The notes below the pieces were generated by a model. It worked only from the letters and a program-made list of their open reading frames with translations, made no database searches and was not told the origin of the DNA. Of a stretch of 64,000 nucleotides of DNA, positions 23,028 to 34,064 are shown in pieces. The stretch is taken from NCBI RefSeq assembly GCF_026914185.1, contig NC_070560.1, positions 656,001 to 720,000 on the forward strand, given 5' to 3'. This DNA is from Puccinia triticina. Taxonomy: Eukaryota > Basidiomycota > Pucciniomycetes > Pucciniales > Pucciniaceae. Every line of letters begins with the position of its first letter. Positions within the stretch are counted from its first letter, which is position 1. A program made the position numbers and the translations under genes.

Positions 23028-23078
23028 GCGAGACTGTAAATCTTGAGGTCGCTGGTTCGATCCCGGCTCGGGGGACCA
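23028..23078 (-). promoter_or_regulatory. Primer-binding site with extended tRNA-Tyr homology
   Basis: Two bases from the 5' LTR, the plus strand reads as the 3' half of a tRNA ending in CCA. It has an anticodon loop CTGTAAA (anticodon GUA, Tyr), a variable region TGAGGTC, a T arm GGTTCGATCC and an acceptor strand TCGGGGGA. The RNA of the element is therefore complementary to tRNA-Tyr over about 50 nt instead of the usual 8-18. CCA is not encoded in nuclear tRNA genes, so this is tRNA-templated sequence and not a tRNA gene. Confidence 0.85.
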
Positions 23079-23080
23079 AA

Positions 23081-23952
23081 TGTGGAACTCCGTCCGGTGC
23101 AGGCCGGCGGCAGTTGTTGGAGGGATGAGAGAATTTGATGGGGAAGTGCCCTCCGGGAATTTAGTCGGATAAGCTGTCGAGGATCAGTAGTAGCGGTTGG
23201 GGTTGGTATTTTACGACGGCTGAGAAGGCGCGTCGGCGGTTAAGTTTATGAGAATGAAGGCAGGCTTGAGAATGATAAGTACTTCGGGTAGTTGGAGAGA
23301 GCACGAGTGAGATAGTAGGAAAATTTGGGGAAGAGATTGGCAGAATCGAGAAGAAGACTGAGTTCAAACTCAATTTCGCCGGAGATCAGGAAGGTTCGGG
23401 ATCTTATATGTAATCAAAAGATCGGCGCCTCGTGGCGGAACCGAAAAATCAGAAGAACGTTGAAGTGTCCTATGGATCAATAAGCTCAGAAATGGCGTGT
23501 TGCTAACGCCCCGGATCAGGATCGGAATAACAGCTCAGTGATAGATTTCCTAATGGGATCAGAAGGGTTCTATGCCCCCCCTTCGTCTAAGTTCGACTTG
23601 AACTTAGACTTCCAGGAGGGCGCCGCGCACTGCGGGCCCATCATCATGCCCCGCGCGCCCAAACAACAGACAACCAGAACCAACAGCAAAGAAAAGCAAC
23701 ACTACAGAATTAAAGCCAACCCTCCAACGCGCGCATAAAGAAAGAAAAAGTAATAAAGAGAAGGAGAAAATAAAAGAAAAGCACTCAAAAATAGAACAAA
23801 GGAAAGAAAACAACACATAAATGATAAAAAAAACCTGATACGCCACGATGCCACGCGCCATGAGTGATTTGACTGCCTTGATGATCAAATCTTGAGGTCC
23901 TTCCATGCGCCAAATGAACACTGTTCCCGCGTGTACCAAGCTGGATACCACA
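23081..23952 (-). repeat. 5' LTR of element 1
   Basis: Same 872 bp sequence as 15732-16603 at a constant offset of 7349. Carries the element promoter by position; no TATA box was assigned. The plus-strand end CCACA is followed by the ACGC target duplication. Confidence 0.9.
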
Positions 23953-24550
23953 ACGCCCACGTGGGCCACACCAAGAATTGTGAGGGTGGCCTCGCCGGAA
24001 TCATCTCTTGGATTCCACGCAAGCCACGGGCATTCTGTGGAGGCGGCAAGCTCTCCTTGACTTACAAACAACACTAGACGGGCTGTGGCTGGCCCGGCTT
24101 CTGACTGGAGCATTGAGTCACTTCCCGGCGATCTTGGATCAACTGGTACTATGTAGCTGAACTGAAAGCTGCCACCCACAGGGTAGCAGATGCTGCATTA
24201 TCATGGGAAAAAAAAAACAGATGAGAATAGTGAAAAACACCATTTTACAACTAGAAAAAAAGAGGAAAAAAAAAACTAGGAGAGGGGGGGGGGGGGTGAG
24301 ATGAAGGATTGCAATGTTGGACAGATTGAGATGTGATCAAGGGAGGAACATCCTTTGCCACGGCAGTCTTCCTCTTGCAGAGCATCCAGGAGAACTGTGG
24401 GCTGGTGTTGTGCCTGTGGTTGTTCTTCAAGGTGACTGTGCAAATCAAGCCTGGGTAGCTTCCCGATTGCCTGATTATGCTTGCCAAACCTACGTCCATG
24501 CCGATAAGGCCAAGCAGACATAAAAGCAGAATCTTGCACGGTACGTTCAT

Positions 24551-25455
24551 TCTTGCTGCAGTTTTGGTACAGAAATTGGGGGCGTCAGCTCAACATGGAC
24601 AGGTGTGATTGAGTTGATTCATGCAAGCAAAAAAGATTATGTACCTTGTGAAAAAAGTGCAAGATAGTCAGGAGGTGGTCAAGGAAGGTCAACGAGGGCT
24701 CGCAGCGGGTTGAGAGGAGGGTGTTGATTTTGGGTGGCGGGCTTGGCAGTTTTTTTCTGATCAGGCATGGAGGAGTTGAGCAGAGACTGGACATACGAAG
24801 TTCGGAGGGAGTTTGGAGGGAGTTTGGAGGAGGGGAGGGCAGGCTTTGAGGAGCTTGCATTATGATGACGGGAGGCGAATCGAGGACCTTGGCCTTTTGG
24901 ATGGATATGAAGGAGAAAACCTAACTGGGCGGGGCATGATGAGAGCAGCAATCAGCAGTCATGACTGCATACATGAAAGTGTGGTTTCCACAATCACAGA
25001 TCTGTGCGTGACCGGGAGTCCACAAACTTAACCCAAGACCCTTGCTGCTGCGGGCGTCTGGTCTTGTGAAGCAAGCCTCCGATAGCCCTCGGCAGGAGGG
25101 ACTTGCGCGCTATTGCCCCTTTTTGGCGTGCCAAGATTCTGAGTTTGGCTGGGTGGTTTCTTCAAACCATCACAGTTCCTTGCCCTCAAACCTTAATACC
25201 CTAAAAATTTGCTTGGCGCAAAGCCTTGCTTCTTGCGCGTCATCTCATACAATCTGAGTTTCAACACACTTCTCCATCCACTCCAAATAAATTATCAAAG
25301 TAGTCAAAATTTTACCTTTGCCCCAGTTGGTTTACAGAGAGCGTCCGTGCTGATCAGCTTATGTACGTTCCTTTTTTTTTGAGTTACAGAATATCCAATG
25401 CACAATCCCACACATACACATTGTACCGCTCATCCAGGATTCAATCCGATCATTC
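24551..25455. other. No supported gene
   Basis: Upstream flank of the secreted-protein-like gene. Short frames on both strands show no domain or splice structure. Confidence 0.4.
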
Positions 25456-25635
25456 TCAACAAACCACAGCCCGTCGACCCCACCAGTCCCACAAAATGGC
25501 CGATTCCAACCACGACCGCATACCTCCACTCGGGAATAAATCCCAGAACATCTTGGCAATGTGGCTTTTGCCGTACCCGGTGCCCGCAAGGACAAACAAG
25601 TTCCAGACATCTGAGGTGGATCCGTTATCGGACAT
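25456..25635 (-). pseudogene. Helicase fragment with Walker A motif
   Basis: A 59-codon frame contains DVWNLFVLAGTGYGKSHIAK, an intact P-loop (GTGYGKS) in the context seen at the start of RecQ/DEAD-like helicases that are multiplied in rust fungi. The frame then degenerates (SWLESAILWDWWG) and stops; no motif II (DEAD/DEAH) follows within reach. Probably a remnant or a lone exon. Confidence 0.5.
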
Positions 25636-26034
25636 GTTGGGGCAGTTGTTGCTGCTTGTTCAGGTCTTGCTTTCTTCCATCTCAGTTCTCTACTCACCGG
25701 CACAGTGGTGAGCACGGTCCTCAAACTAGCTACACCTGAGGTAAGCCGGGGTAATTGAATGAGGGCCTGTGCTCTAGCAAAATGAAATATTTACAGATCT
25801 CCCTTACAGAGTCGGTTACTTTTTTGCGAGTATTTTGGTTTGTTTAATTTCTCAAAGAATATGTGTCGCAGTACATAAATATAAAAAAATACAAGGCTCT
25901 TGAATAACATCTTGCCCTGACAAGCAGCCAAAAAAAATTCAGAAAGAGTGATCTATGAAAAGTGTACAACAAACAAAGTGAAAAGAGGTATGAAAAATCC
26001 AATCTCCGTGCGCCAACTTGGGGTGGTATGGTCT
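25636..26034. other. No supported gene
   Basis: 400 nt, AT-rich, no coding frame of note. Confidence 0.4.
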
Positions 26035-26345
26035 AAGTCCCTCCTGACGGAGGCTCGCTTCGCGAGTTCAGCCTACCCCCCGGGGGCCCGAAGTCTCGAG
26101 GGACTTTGTTAAGTTCGGGGAGTCCATGAGCTGGCGTGGAATCCATGCATTTTTCCCATTGGATGGATGAGGAATCCACACCTTGGTTCTTTTTCCGACG
26201 AGGTGCCCACCATTCCTGAATTCCATGTGGGTTTCCCAAATTTGATGCAACCCGTCGGATCCACACGGCCGCGCGGCAAGAAGTACCCCCGGCGTGTACC
26301 CTTTGAAGGAAGGCAGACGGAGGGAAGTGTACATTCCACTGGAGT
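26035..26345. repeat. Probable dispersed repeat, GC-rich
   Basis: Begins with GTCCCTCCTGACGGAGG and the palindromic GCTCGCTTCGCGAG, then CCCCCCGGGGG. Composition differs sharply from the flanks, and open frames exist on both strands without protein features. Likely an old mobile-element end; no second copy was found in this window. Confidence 0.4.
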
Positions 26346-26699
26346 TTTGCTGGATGAGTTGAGCAGTTGATCAGTGGAAAGCAACAAGACAAAAGGGCCG
26401 AACAGTTGGTGGTACACTATCCAAGATATAAAAAGGGAGATTGCTTAATGGGATAAAAGCACCACCCATGATCGAGCTGATCTTACAAGGTGGTGAGTTT
26501 TTAGAAGGGCAGACCAAGTTTTGTATGTATGTGATTGATTCATTCTTGGAGTGTGCAAGCCTCGGCAGGCGTCCACTCACATCGAAAGCTTAAACTGGAT
26601 GACGCAACCGCCCGATCAGGCGCGCGCCTCCCACAGCACACCAGCACTACTTAAACACCACCACCACCCCACACCCCATCACCCCCACAACCAACCACG
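26346..26699. other. Upstream region of the DENN-domain gene
   Basis: 350 nt, becoming extremely C- and A-rich (CCACCACCACCCCACACC) before the ATG. It contains GATATAAAAAGGGAG near 26425, a possible TATA box. Confidence 0.4.
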
Positions 26700-29600
26700 A
26701 TGGCTCCCCTCAACCATCCAAGCTCACTCGCCACCATCCGATCCCCCAATCAACCCACCCCATCACCACCCCCATCCTCCACATTCTCAGCCATCTCGAA
26801 CACCACCCCACACACACCGAACACTCCCACAGCCCCCTTCCACAGACTCGCACTCGACCTCGACCTCCCCGAAACCAACTGCGCCCTCCAGTCCGCACTC
26901 AGACGCCACCCCCTCAGCCCCCCGCTCTCGCCGAACACCCACATCCACATCAGAAAATGCCCCTCAGCAGCCTCTCGCAGAACCACCGCCACCACCAAGC
27001 TCAACTCCGCCAGCTTCGACTCCATCCCACTCATCCTCCCCAAGTTCTCCCGCCCCTCCGAACTCAATCTGCCCAGCCCCACCCAGCCCGACACCCTCGC
27101 CTCCATCTACATGGTCTGCGGCCTGCCCAAGAACCCCCAGTGCTGGACCCTCGCCCAGCCAGACTACCCGCCCACCCATCTCCAAGGCGCCCTCCCACGC
27201 TTCTGGAGGCCAGAAGTGCTCGGCACAACTGTCTCGGGCCAGGAGACCCCTGATCCTGCCCGGGAGAGCAACAGCCCGCCAGACATCGGCGCCGGGCCAG
27301 AGCCGATCAGCAAGGACGAACTCTCCAAGATCCAAGGCAAGGCGATCAAGCTGGCCTTTGCCCGCGAGCTCGAAGTCATCGCCTCCCCCGTCCAGCCACC
27401 CAGCACCACCCACTGCTTCTCCTTCACCGTCCCCGCCCAGCCGGGGGACGACCTCTCGGGCTCGCTCGGCCACCAGTGGGACCCCAGTCTGACGAGCTCG
27501 AGCACCGACTCGGCCACTCGCCAGCCGCCGGAGAAGACCTACTACGCCGCCTGTCTCCAGGTCTGGTCCCACTCCGACCGCCGCCGCGCCGACGCGATCT
27601 GCAAGACCCTCCAAGAGGGCTCCAAGGCCCAGCAGTCCGCCGCCGTCGCACGCGCCATCAAAGCCGCCGCCGCCGGCCGCAAGCTCGGGTCCCGCCTCAG
27701 CAAGGCCGTCAACTCCCCCATGGGCCTCCTCCCCTCCTCGGCCGACCTGTCCAGCAACGCGGCCGTCTACCACAGCCAACTCAACGGGCTCTCCACCGCC
27801 GCAGCACCCTCGGCGGCCGGCGAAAGCACTGACACCGACGACCCAGAGGGCTTCTTCTCCGACTCCGAGTGGGAAACCGGCACCGAACTCCTCTCCGATC
27901 ACATCGCCTCCCGGCTCACTAACAACACATCCACTCAGACCGCCCCGAACGCCCCGCTCTGGCTGCCCTTCTGCTTGGTCTTGATCTCCAAGTTCCCTCT
28001 CTACGACCTGCTCGTCGACCATCTCAAAATCTCTTGGGCCCGATACCACAACTCGATCTACAAACATTCCCAGGAAATGCTCAAGATGCTCAACTTGTCA
28101 GTCTCTCTTTACAACCCCCCCCCCTCCCGCCGGCGAGAAACTCATCCTTCTCTCTCTTCCCCCCTTCAAGCACCCTGCCCAAATCATCCTCCGTCATCAA
28201 ACTCCCGGTGGGCTCCTCTAAGGAATCCAACACCAAGTTCATCGTCAAGCTGCCGGGCAAAAACGATCTGAGCAACGAGGGCCTGGAAGAAGTGAACGTC
28301 AGTCGATCTAACCTCCAAACTTACTTACAACATGCTAAACTGCATCTACCCCTGTTGCAGTTCACGATGTGGCCGTTGTTCAAGTGCTTGAGCATACAGC
28401 ACATCGTCTCGATTTATGAAGTCAGTAGTCCCCTCTCAAAGGTGCTCAGTATTCGCTTGCTGATGGCGTCCCTTCACGCCTGCAAAAACAGATCGGCCTG
28501 TCCCCAATGGGCCGCATCGTCTTCTTTTCGAGCCACCCAGCCATCCTCAACATCGCCGTCGAGTCCTTCAAGCTGCTGCTCGAGCTGCGCGGCTGGGTCG
28601 GTCTGAGCCAGAGCATCATCCACTCCAGAGACTTCAAGATCTACCTGGAAGTCAGTCCACCCCCTCTTCCCATCTTTACACGTTCCGTGCTCAACCCCCT
28701 CCATTTCAGGATCCCGGGCCGTTCATTCTTGGCGCTAATTCTCAGCTGAGACATATCGCTGCGGACGTCTCTCCTGAAATCATGATAGTCGATCTGGATA
28801 CAGAGTAAGAGATCCTGATTTCGGCTTCTTCAGTTGCATTGCGCTGACTAAGATATACAGTACGATCAGGTGCCCCAAGCCTCATCCTGATGCCCTATCA
28901 AAAGGCCAAGACCGGATGAAGATCGAGAGGAAGCTGTACAACCTCCTGGGCAACTTCACCGGCCCGAAGGCTGTCCCCGCCGAGCTTCAAGAAGCTTTCC
29001 CCGGCGGTAGGTTCCGTCCTTTCAGTGCCGTCGAGATCAAGGACCAGCCCTCGGAAGCCGAACGATTACTCCCTCCCCCTGAATGGAACTGGAGCCAGAC
29101 TCGAACGGTCATCCTTTTCGATGACGTCATGTCCAAGATGGTCAGTCCGAGTGATCGTATATTCCTCCAACTTTTACTTACTTTTGGTGCACCGTTGTCG
29201 TAGCCAAGGAAAGGGTTCGGAAAGATCCTCAAGCGCACGACTAATCGGCAAGCTGCAGTCTTGGATTCCTCGGCATTACACGTCCAGGAGATCATCAGAA
29301 AACACACCATCAGATTTGTTGATCGGCGAGACATGCTAGAAACGAAGATTTGGAAACTGAACAGGCGTCTGGCCTTCCTGATGTCCGAGTCGATGGAGTG
29401 GAAGCAGCACTTTGACAACTTCCAGAAGTTCACCGACATGTTGTCGACCGAATCCCAAGACCTCAAAACTCGTCTGGAGACCGAGAGACGCGAACATCGT
29501 ACTCTGACCGGCGTCGTGGCCGAACAGAAGTCTCGCCAAGTCGAACTCGAGGGCAGATTGTTGGAGACTGAGAAGGCTTGGATGGCTGCCCAGGTCGAAT

Positions 29601-31526
29601 TGGCTAAAGCGCAAGAGATTAGGGAAGAACTGCAACGCCAGAAAGAAATCATGGTACGTCCGTCCAAACAATTAGTGATCGCCTTCGGACTTCTTCTTAT
29701 CTGCTTCCATCATACTATTCCAGGTCTCTGAGATGAAATCGATCGCGCTAGGTGGAGAAGACGAGAATATGCTGGGTCAAATCGTGCCCCGCATAGGATC
29801 GTACCCGATGAGAAGAGCGAGCGTCAGCCACAACCGCCAAATCTCACTGACCACTAAAAATCTGCGTCGTCTCAGTGCCCAAGATCGACTTGCATCCGCC
29901 TCGCCCTGCTCGAATTCCCGACTCGAGCCTCACGAAGAGTCGGAGTTCGAAACCGAGTATTCTCTGGGTCGGCTCGGTTCTGCGGGGGGCTATGGCAACT
30001 TTCTGGGGGCCGAGTCGGAAGTAGAAACGATCTCGGACGACGCGAGCGCACTGAGCGAGATTCCGGATGATGACCAGCGGGCACTGCTCTCGCGTAGTGC
30101 GGTGGTGGAGACGATGAAAAGTATCCAGTGCCGGCTCGAGGCTGCCCTCCGCACTGCCGGCCAGCTGGATGAGGAAGAGTTGAAAGGCTATGAAGTCAAC
30201 TCGCCCTTCCCGAAGTCGGCTCTCTCGCGCATGTCGACCGACTCCCAAGGCTCGAAAGTCATCCCTCTCCAGCGCGGAAGAAGAAAACCCAACAGCAGCG
30301 TCAACTTCGAGTCCGACAACACCACCAGCTTCTCTATCTCTTCCTCCCCCGCTCCGAACACCGAATCCATCCTGGCTGACAGCCCCACCGACGACCCCCC
30401 CATACCGTCGAACCGCCAGCCTAAACGTGCGACTGGATCGGCAGTAGTCTCACTCCTTCTGCCAGGCTCAAGCATCTTTCGCGGAAAGATGAACAACGGC
30501 CTTGGCGATTCACAGACCTCTTACACCTCTGCGTTCAACAGCGAAGAGGTCCTCGGGACCGGGGAAAGTGGGGATGATGATGATGATGATGACAATGATG
30601 ATGACAGCAATGACAGGCGATCGGAAGTAGACGATGGAAACTCATTCGATGATGATGGTGAATCGTTTGTCAGTGCCAACGACCAGTCAGACAACGCAGA
30701 CCGTCGCCGGATCTCGTCCGATTCGTGTTACTTTCACTCGCTCAATCCTGACCTCTCCTCGCCTAACGCGACCAGCCGAGTTTCGATCCTTTGTGCATCG
30801 CCCTCACGGCCTACGTGCCGTCCGCCACCACTACCCTCCCACACGACTTCCAAGCTGGCCGGGCGGAAAAGCCTGAAGAAGGCCAGTAGCGGGATGATCG
30901 CGTTTCCTACCAGCCCCTCCGAGCTTGACGAAGAGGAGGATTCGGGCGAGTTGCGGGTGCAGAAGTATCTCGATGATCGGCGCGATTACCGCTGCGTGGA
31001 GCTGGCCGGCAATCCAGACCTGACCGCGAACAGTGGTAGCGACAAAGACTGGACCCTGATGGGCCTGCGAGGCGCCTACGAGCAGCCCGGGAGCCCGACG
31101 GCGACGCTGGATGGCACGAAGCCGATGGCCACCGACGGCCTCATGAGCCCGATCCACCACCGCGGCAGCTTCGTCTCCAACTGCAGCTCGACCACCGTTA
31201 GGCACGCCTCCGGCCAGCCCGCCCTGCCCCACTCGCCTCTCGTGCCCATCCGCACCCTCCATCGCCAGTCGCGCGCCTCCCACACCACCATCAAGCTCTC
31301 CTCGACCTCCCCCCGCCACACCCTCTCCCCCCCTCCTACGCCTCACACACATCCTAACGAGACTGGCTACCCTGCCAGGACCGATCTCGTCGACTTCCCC
31401 CTCGATAACTTGAGGCTTAACCTCGGCTCCATCCAGTCCAGTCGCAGACTCCGCTCCTCTCCCTCCCCTACCACCCCCCTCTATCCGGCCCCTCACCGCC
31501 CTCCCCACGACTGCTCTCCCAAGTAA
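26700..31526 (+). CDS. DENN-domain protein, eight exons (1456 aa)
   Basis: Exons 26700-28096, 28171-28297, 28361-28420, 28492-28650, 28710-28804, 28861-29140, 29204-29653 and 29724-31526. All seven introns (56-74 nt) have GT..AG ends and keep the frame. DENN proteins act as exchange factors for Rab GTPases in membrane traffic. The upstream DENN part shows YYAACLQVWSHSDRRRADAI near residue 280. WLPFCLVLISKFPLYDLLVD lies near 420. The central DENN is split over exons 3-5 (SPMGRIVFFSSHPAILNIAV, LLLELRGWVGLSQSI, PEIMIVDLDT). Exon 7 (707-856) ends the DENN region and forms a long coiled coil. Exon 8 is disordered, with an acidic Asp run near residues 1140-1160. The N terminus (first 150 residues) is Pro/Ser/Thr-rich. 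No break; the one clear cellular gene here. Confidence 0.85.
30573..30606 (+). repeat. GAT trinucleotide tract inside DENN gene
   Basis: Run of GATGATGATGAT with interruptions, encoding the Asp/Asn-rich stretch in the disordered tail. Likely length-variable. Confidence 0.7.
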
Positions 31527-33267
31527 TCGCTTCTTGGCTCGTCCCCTTCTCCTCCAGCGTCTTATGTATATATCTATATATAGATTTCCATCTCCTTCCA
31601 TCCCCCGTTTAGTTCTCTACAAGCAGATCGATTTCTCTCGCCGTCTCTCATTCAGTCCCTTTCCCTCGCTCGTTCGTCCGCACACCCGCCAGCCAGCCCA
31701 AGGCCCATCATCCCATTCCGCTTACCCACCGCCATTGACCACCGTTCTTCCACCCGTGTGTCTCCGCTCTTGTCTCCCACGCTCCTTCAAGCCTCCCTCC
31801 TTGTCGTTTCTTCCGGCGCGGTCTTGTTGTTCTTGGCTTTCCTGCGCTTGTCCTCTCCCTCTCCCCTGTCTCCATAGATACATACACACATACCTTATCC
31901 TTCTTTTTTCTGGCTCGTTTCATATCGTCGTTCTACGTCTTGTTGTTTGTGTTCATTGATTCGTCGTACAGTTATCCATCCCTTGGGCCGTTCTTGCCCG
32001 CCGTTTTCTCGCTCTCTGTCCGCTTCCACCGTCCCTTTCCGCCCGTCCTGCCCTCCATATGAAAACACGCGCTTCTGGGCCGCTAAGGATATCGAGGCGG
32101 GCCTCGAGCGGCCCGCACATTTGGGCCACCGTTCTCCTTTCCGATTCCTGTCCACCATCTTAGGGGCACACACCCAGACCCTGCAGCTGCTGTGATCTGC
32201 GACAGAGCGCACTCACTTGTCTGCTTGTTTTTCTCTATGTCCACGCGGGCTGGTGATGCAAAGTACATATTTAGATGCCAGAAATGATGGTGTTGATGGT
32301 CACAAAATAAAAGCAGATCAACCAAGTCTGGATAAGCCGGAGTGGTGCTAGTTTCTGTCCTTCACAGCCTTTTGATCGGTCCACTGATGACAATCAAGTC
32401 CCCGTAATAAAGACCAAAGGGGGAAAACATGAATGATGTATGACAGTACTTGGAGTGGCAAGACAAATTTTGGGGCAGAGGGCAGCGTTTTCTGCAAGGG
32501 CTAGGAGGCCCAACCCGTATTACCACGTGGATAAAGATTGCCCAGGAACCTGTAGCTGTGGGCCCCCTCCTCCAAAAGATATGGGAGATGTTTACTTGTG
32601 GAGATTGTCGATTCTGAAATCTTAGCAATTGGATGGGTATTTCATGTTCAAGTGAGGCTTGCTGCTCATGATCATTTGTGGAATGTCTCTGATGAATAGT
32701 TTTGTTTGGCCTTTGGTTAGCAACTTATCAGGCCACAAACACATGGAGGGGCTGATGTATGTTTCTCAGGGATCAAAGCATGTATAAACATAGTTTGAAT
32801 CACGTGAGTATAGAGAGTGCATCCAGAGATCAATCTGCCATAAGTGCAAGCAGCAAAATACAGACTCCAGCTGTGCTCTGTGTACATACATATTGGAGCT
32901 GAAAAGATGACATTGAGCTTGCCATATTCTTCTCAACTCTCATTGGCTTCTTGGGGTACCAGAAAATGAAAATTGGTCTGCCATTTGAAAAGAAGTTGAT
33001 GCAATCCATCATCATTTGGGACACATACAAGACATATTTTGAGTCCAAATCTGGTGGCATAAGGAAAACTGCTATGAAAGATTGGAAAGAAGAAAAAATC
33101 AAACAAATATGTTTGTTGCACCAGGAAAATAAAATAGTCAGTTGATGACAAGTGACATCACACCAGCTCCAGCCAGCTACCCACCATCTATCCAATATCT
33201 ACCCCAATCTCCCAACCATCTCCTCAACTTCCAAAATTTCCCAAGAAGGTCCTGTTCAGTTTTTGAT
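31527..33267. other. 3' flank of DENN gene and gene-free DNA
   Basis: 31560-31585 is a TATATA-rich stretch likely in the 3' untranslated region. 31620-32050 is strongly pyrimidine-rich. Beyond that only short frames. No terminator-like or RNA gene signal identified. Confidence 0.4.
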
Positions 33268-33835
33268 GAGCCCAACTGATCCTCAGTTCTGTGCAGCTGA
33301 TACTCAGCTTTGGTACTCAGCTCATACTCAGATGTTTTGCCCAGATCATACTCAGCTTTTTCACGCAGCTCACTCTCAGAATTGGAATAAAGCATTTTTT
33401 CCAGTCCTTGCCCAGGTGATGCTCAGCTTTGTACTAGTCCTGGGGCATCTGATGCTCAGCTTTGTACCAGTCCTTGCTCAGCCTTTTCCTATTCCTGTCC
33501 CAGCTGATGCTCAGCTTTGAACCAGTCCTGGACCAGTTAGCCAGCTGATGCTCAGCTTGCGGAGTATCAGCTGAGCCAGGCCAGAGAAAAAGATGCAAAT
33601 CAGCTTGGACAGGACCAGAGCTGAAAGTCAGCTAGGCTAGGGCCAAAGCTGAGAATTAACTGATCCACGGCCAAGGCTGAGCATCAGCTGTGCCAGGGCC
33701 AAAGATGATCATCAGGTGGTTGGTGCCAAAGCTGAGCATCAGCTGAGCCAGGGCAAAAACTGAGCATCAGCTGAGCCAGGGTAAAAGCTGAGCATCAGCT
33801 GGGCCAGGGCCAAATCTGAGTATCATCTGATTTTT
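33268..33835. repeat. Inverted array of GCTGAGCATCAGCTG units
   Basis: About ten units of CAGCTGATGCTCAGC with TTTG and CCAGTCCT spacers run to about 33560. The array then inverts, with GCTGAGCATCAGCTG units separated by AGCCAGGGCCAAA. The unit itself is nearly palindromic and the array is a large imperfect inverted repeat centred near 33565. No coding content. Confidence 0.8.
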
Positions 33836-34064
33836 TCTCATTGAGTGCTTTGATCCTGACACCTGTAATGTGAGCGCTAGATGTGCTGGTGGAGAGGCGC
33901 AGCATTGGAGCAGTGTTGGAGCTGAAAACAAAGCTATGTCATGTCACTTGCCATCAAATGAATGCTTTTTTTTTCCTGGTGTTGAAGGGGTAAAAAATTT
34001 ATGGTCCTCAAAAAAACAAAAATCCTTTTACTTTTCAACATGGAGGAGGAATTCAAGATATTAT

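Larger units (their letters stand above)
15732..23952 (-). mobile_element. Full-length Ty3/gypsy LTR retrotransposon (element 1)
   Basis: 8.2 kb element read on the minus strand: 5' LTR at 23081-23952, primer-binding site, gag-protease frame, overlapping pol frame, 3' LTR at 15732-16603. The two LTRs are 872 bp each and showed no difference where I compared them, which points to recent insertion. Target duplication ACGC (15728-15731 and 23953-23956). No chromodomain follows the integrase. The only break seen in its coding frames is one in-frame TGA in gag (22500-22502). Confidence 0.9.
15634..24550 (-). pseudogene. Secreted-protein-like gene disrupted by transposons
   Basis: Three pieces in order on the minus strand. 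Exon 1 (24550 to about 24350) begins with a clear signal peptide (Met, short polar part, KILLLCLLGLIG core, cleavage probably near residue 23). After an intron of about 190 nt containing a long pyrimidine tract, exon 2 runs from about 24161 to 23953. Its frame continues, across an inserted Ty3/gypsy element, at 15731-15634 (TDSRWSAPCKGQPWNP), where a MITE-like repeat ends it. The element is flanked by a 4-bp duplication, ACGC. The protein is small, with scattered Cys and Trp, as in fungal effector candidates. The exact splice sites are ambiguous. The insertion separates the gene's parts by 8.2 kb, so it is presumably inactive. Confidence 0.6.

Noticed and set aside
22894..23079. Minus-strand frame beginning VPRAGIEPATSRF
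   Set aside because: This peptide is the antisense of the tRNA-like primer-binding site, a well-known artefact, not a gene.
26551..27492. Pro/Ser/Thr-rich 313-codon plus frame and the 367-codon minus frame at 26964-28067
   Set aside because: Shadows of DENN exon 1 caused by its GC-rich codon use.
31620..32050. A second gene downstream of the DENN gene
   Set aside because: Frames here come from a long pyrimidine-rich tract and have no domain or splice evidence.
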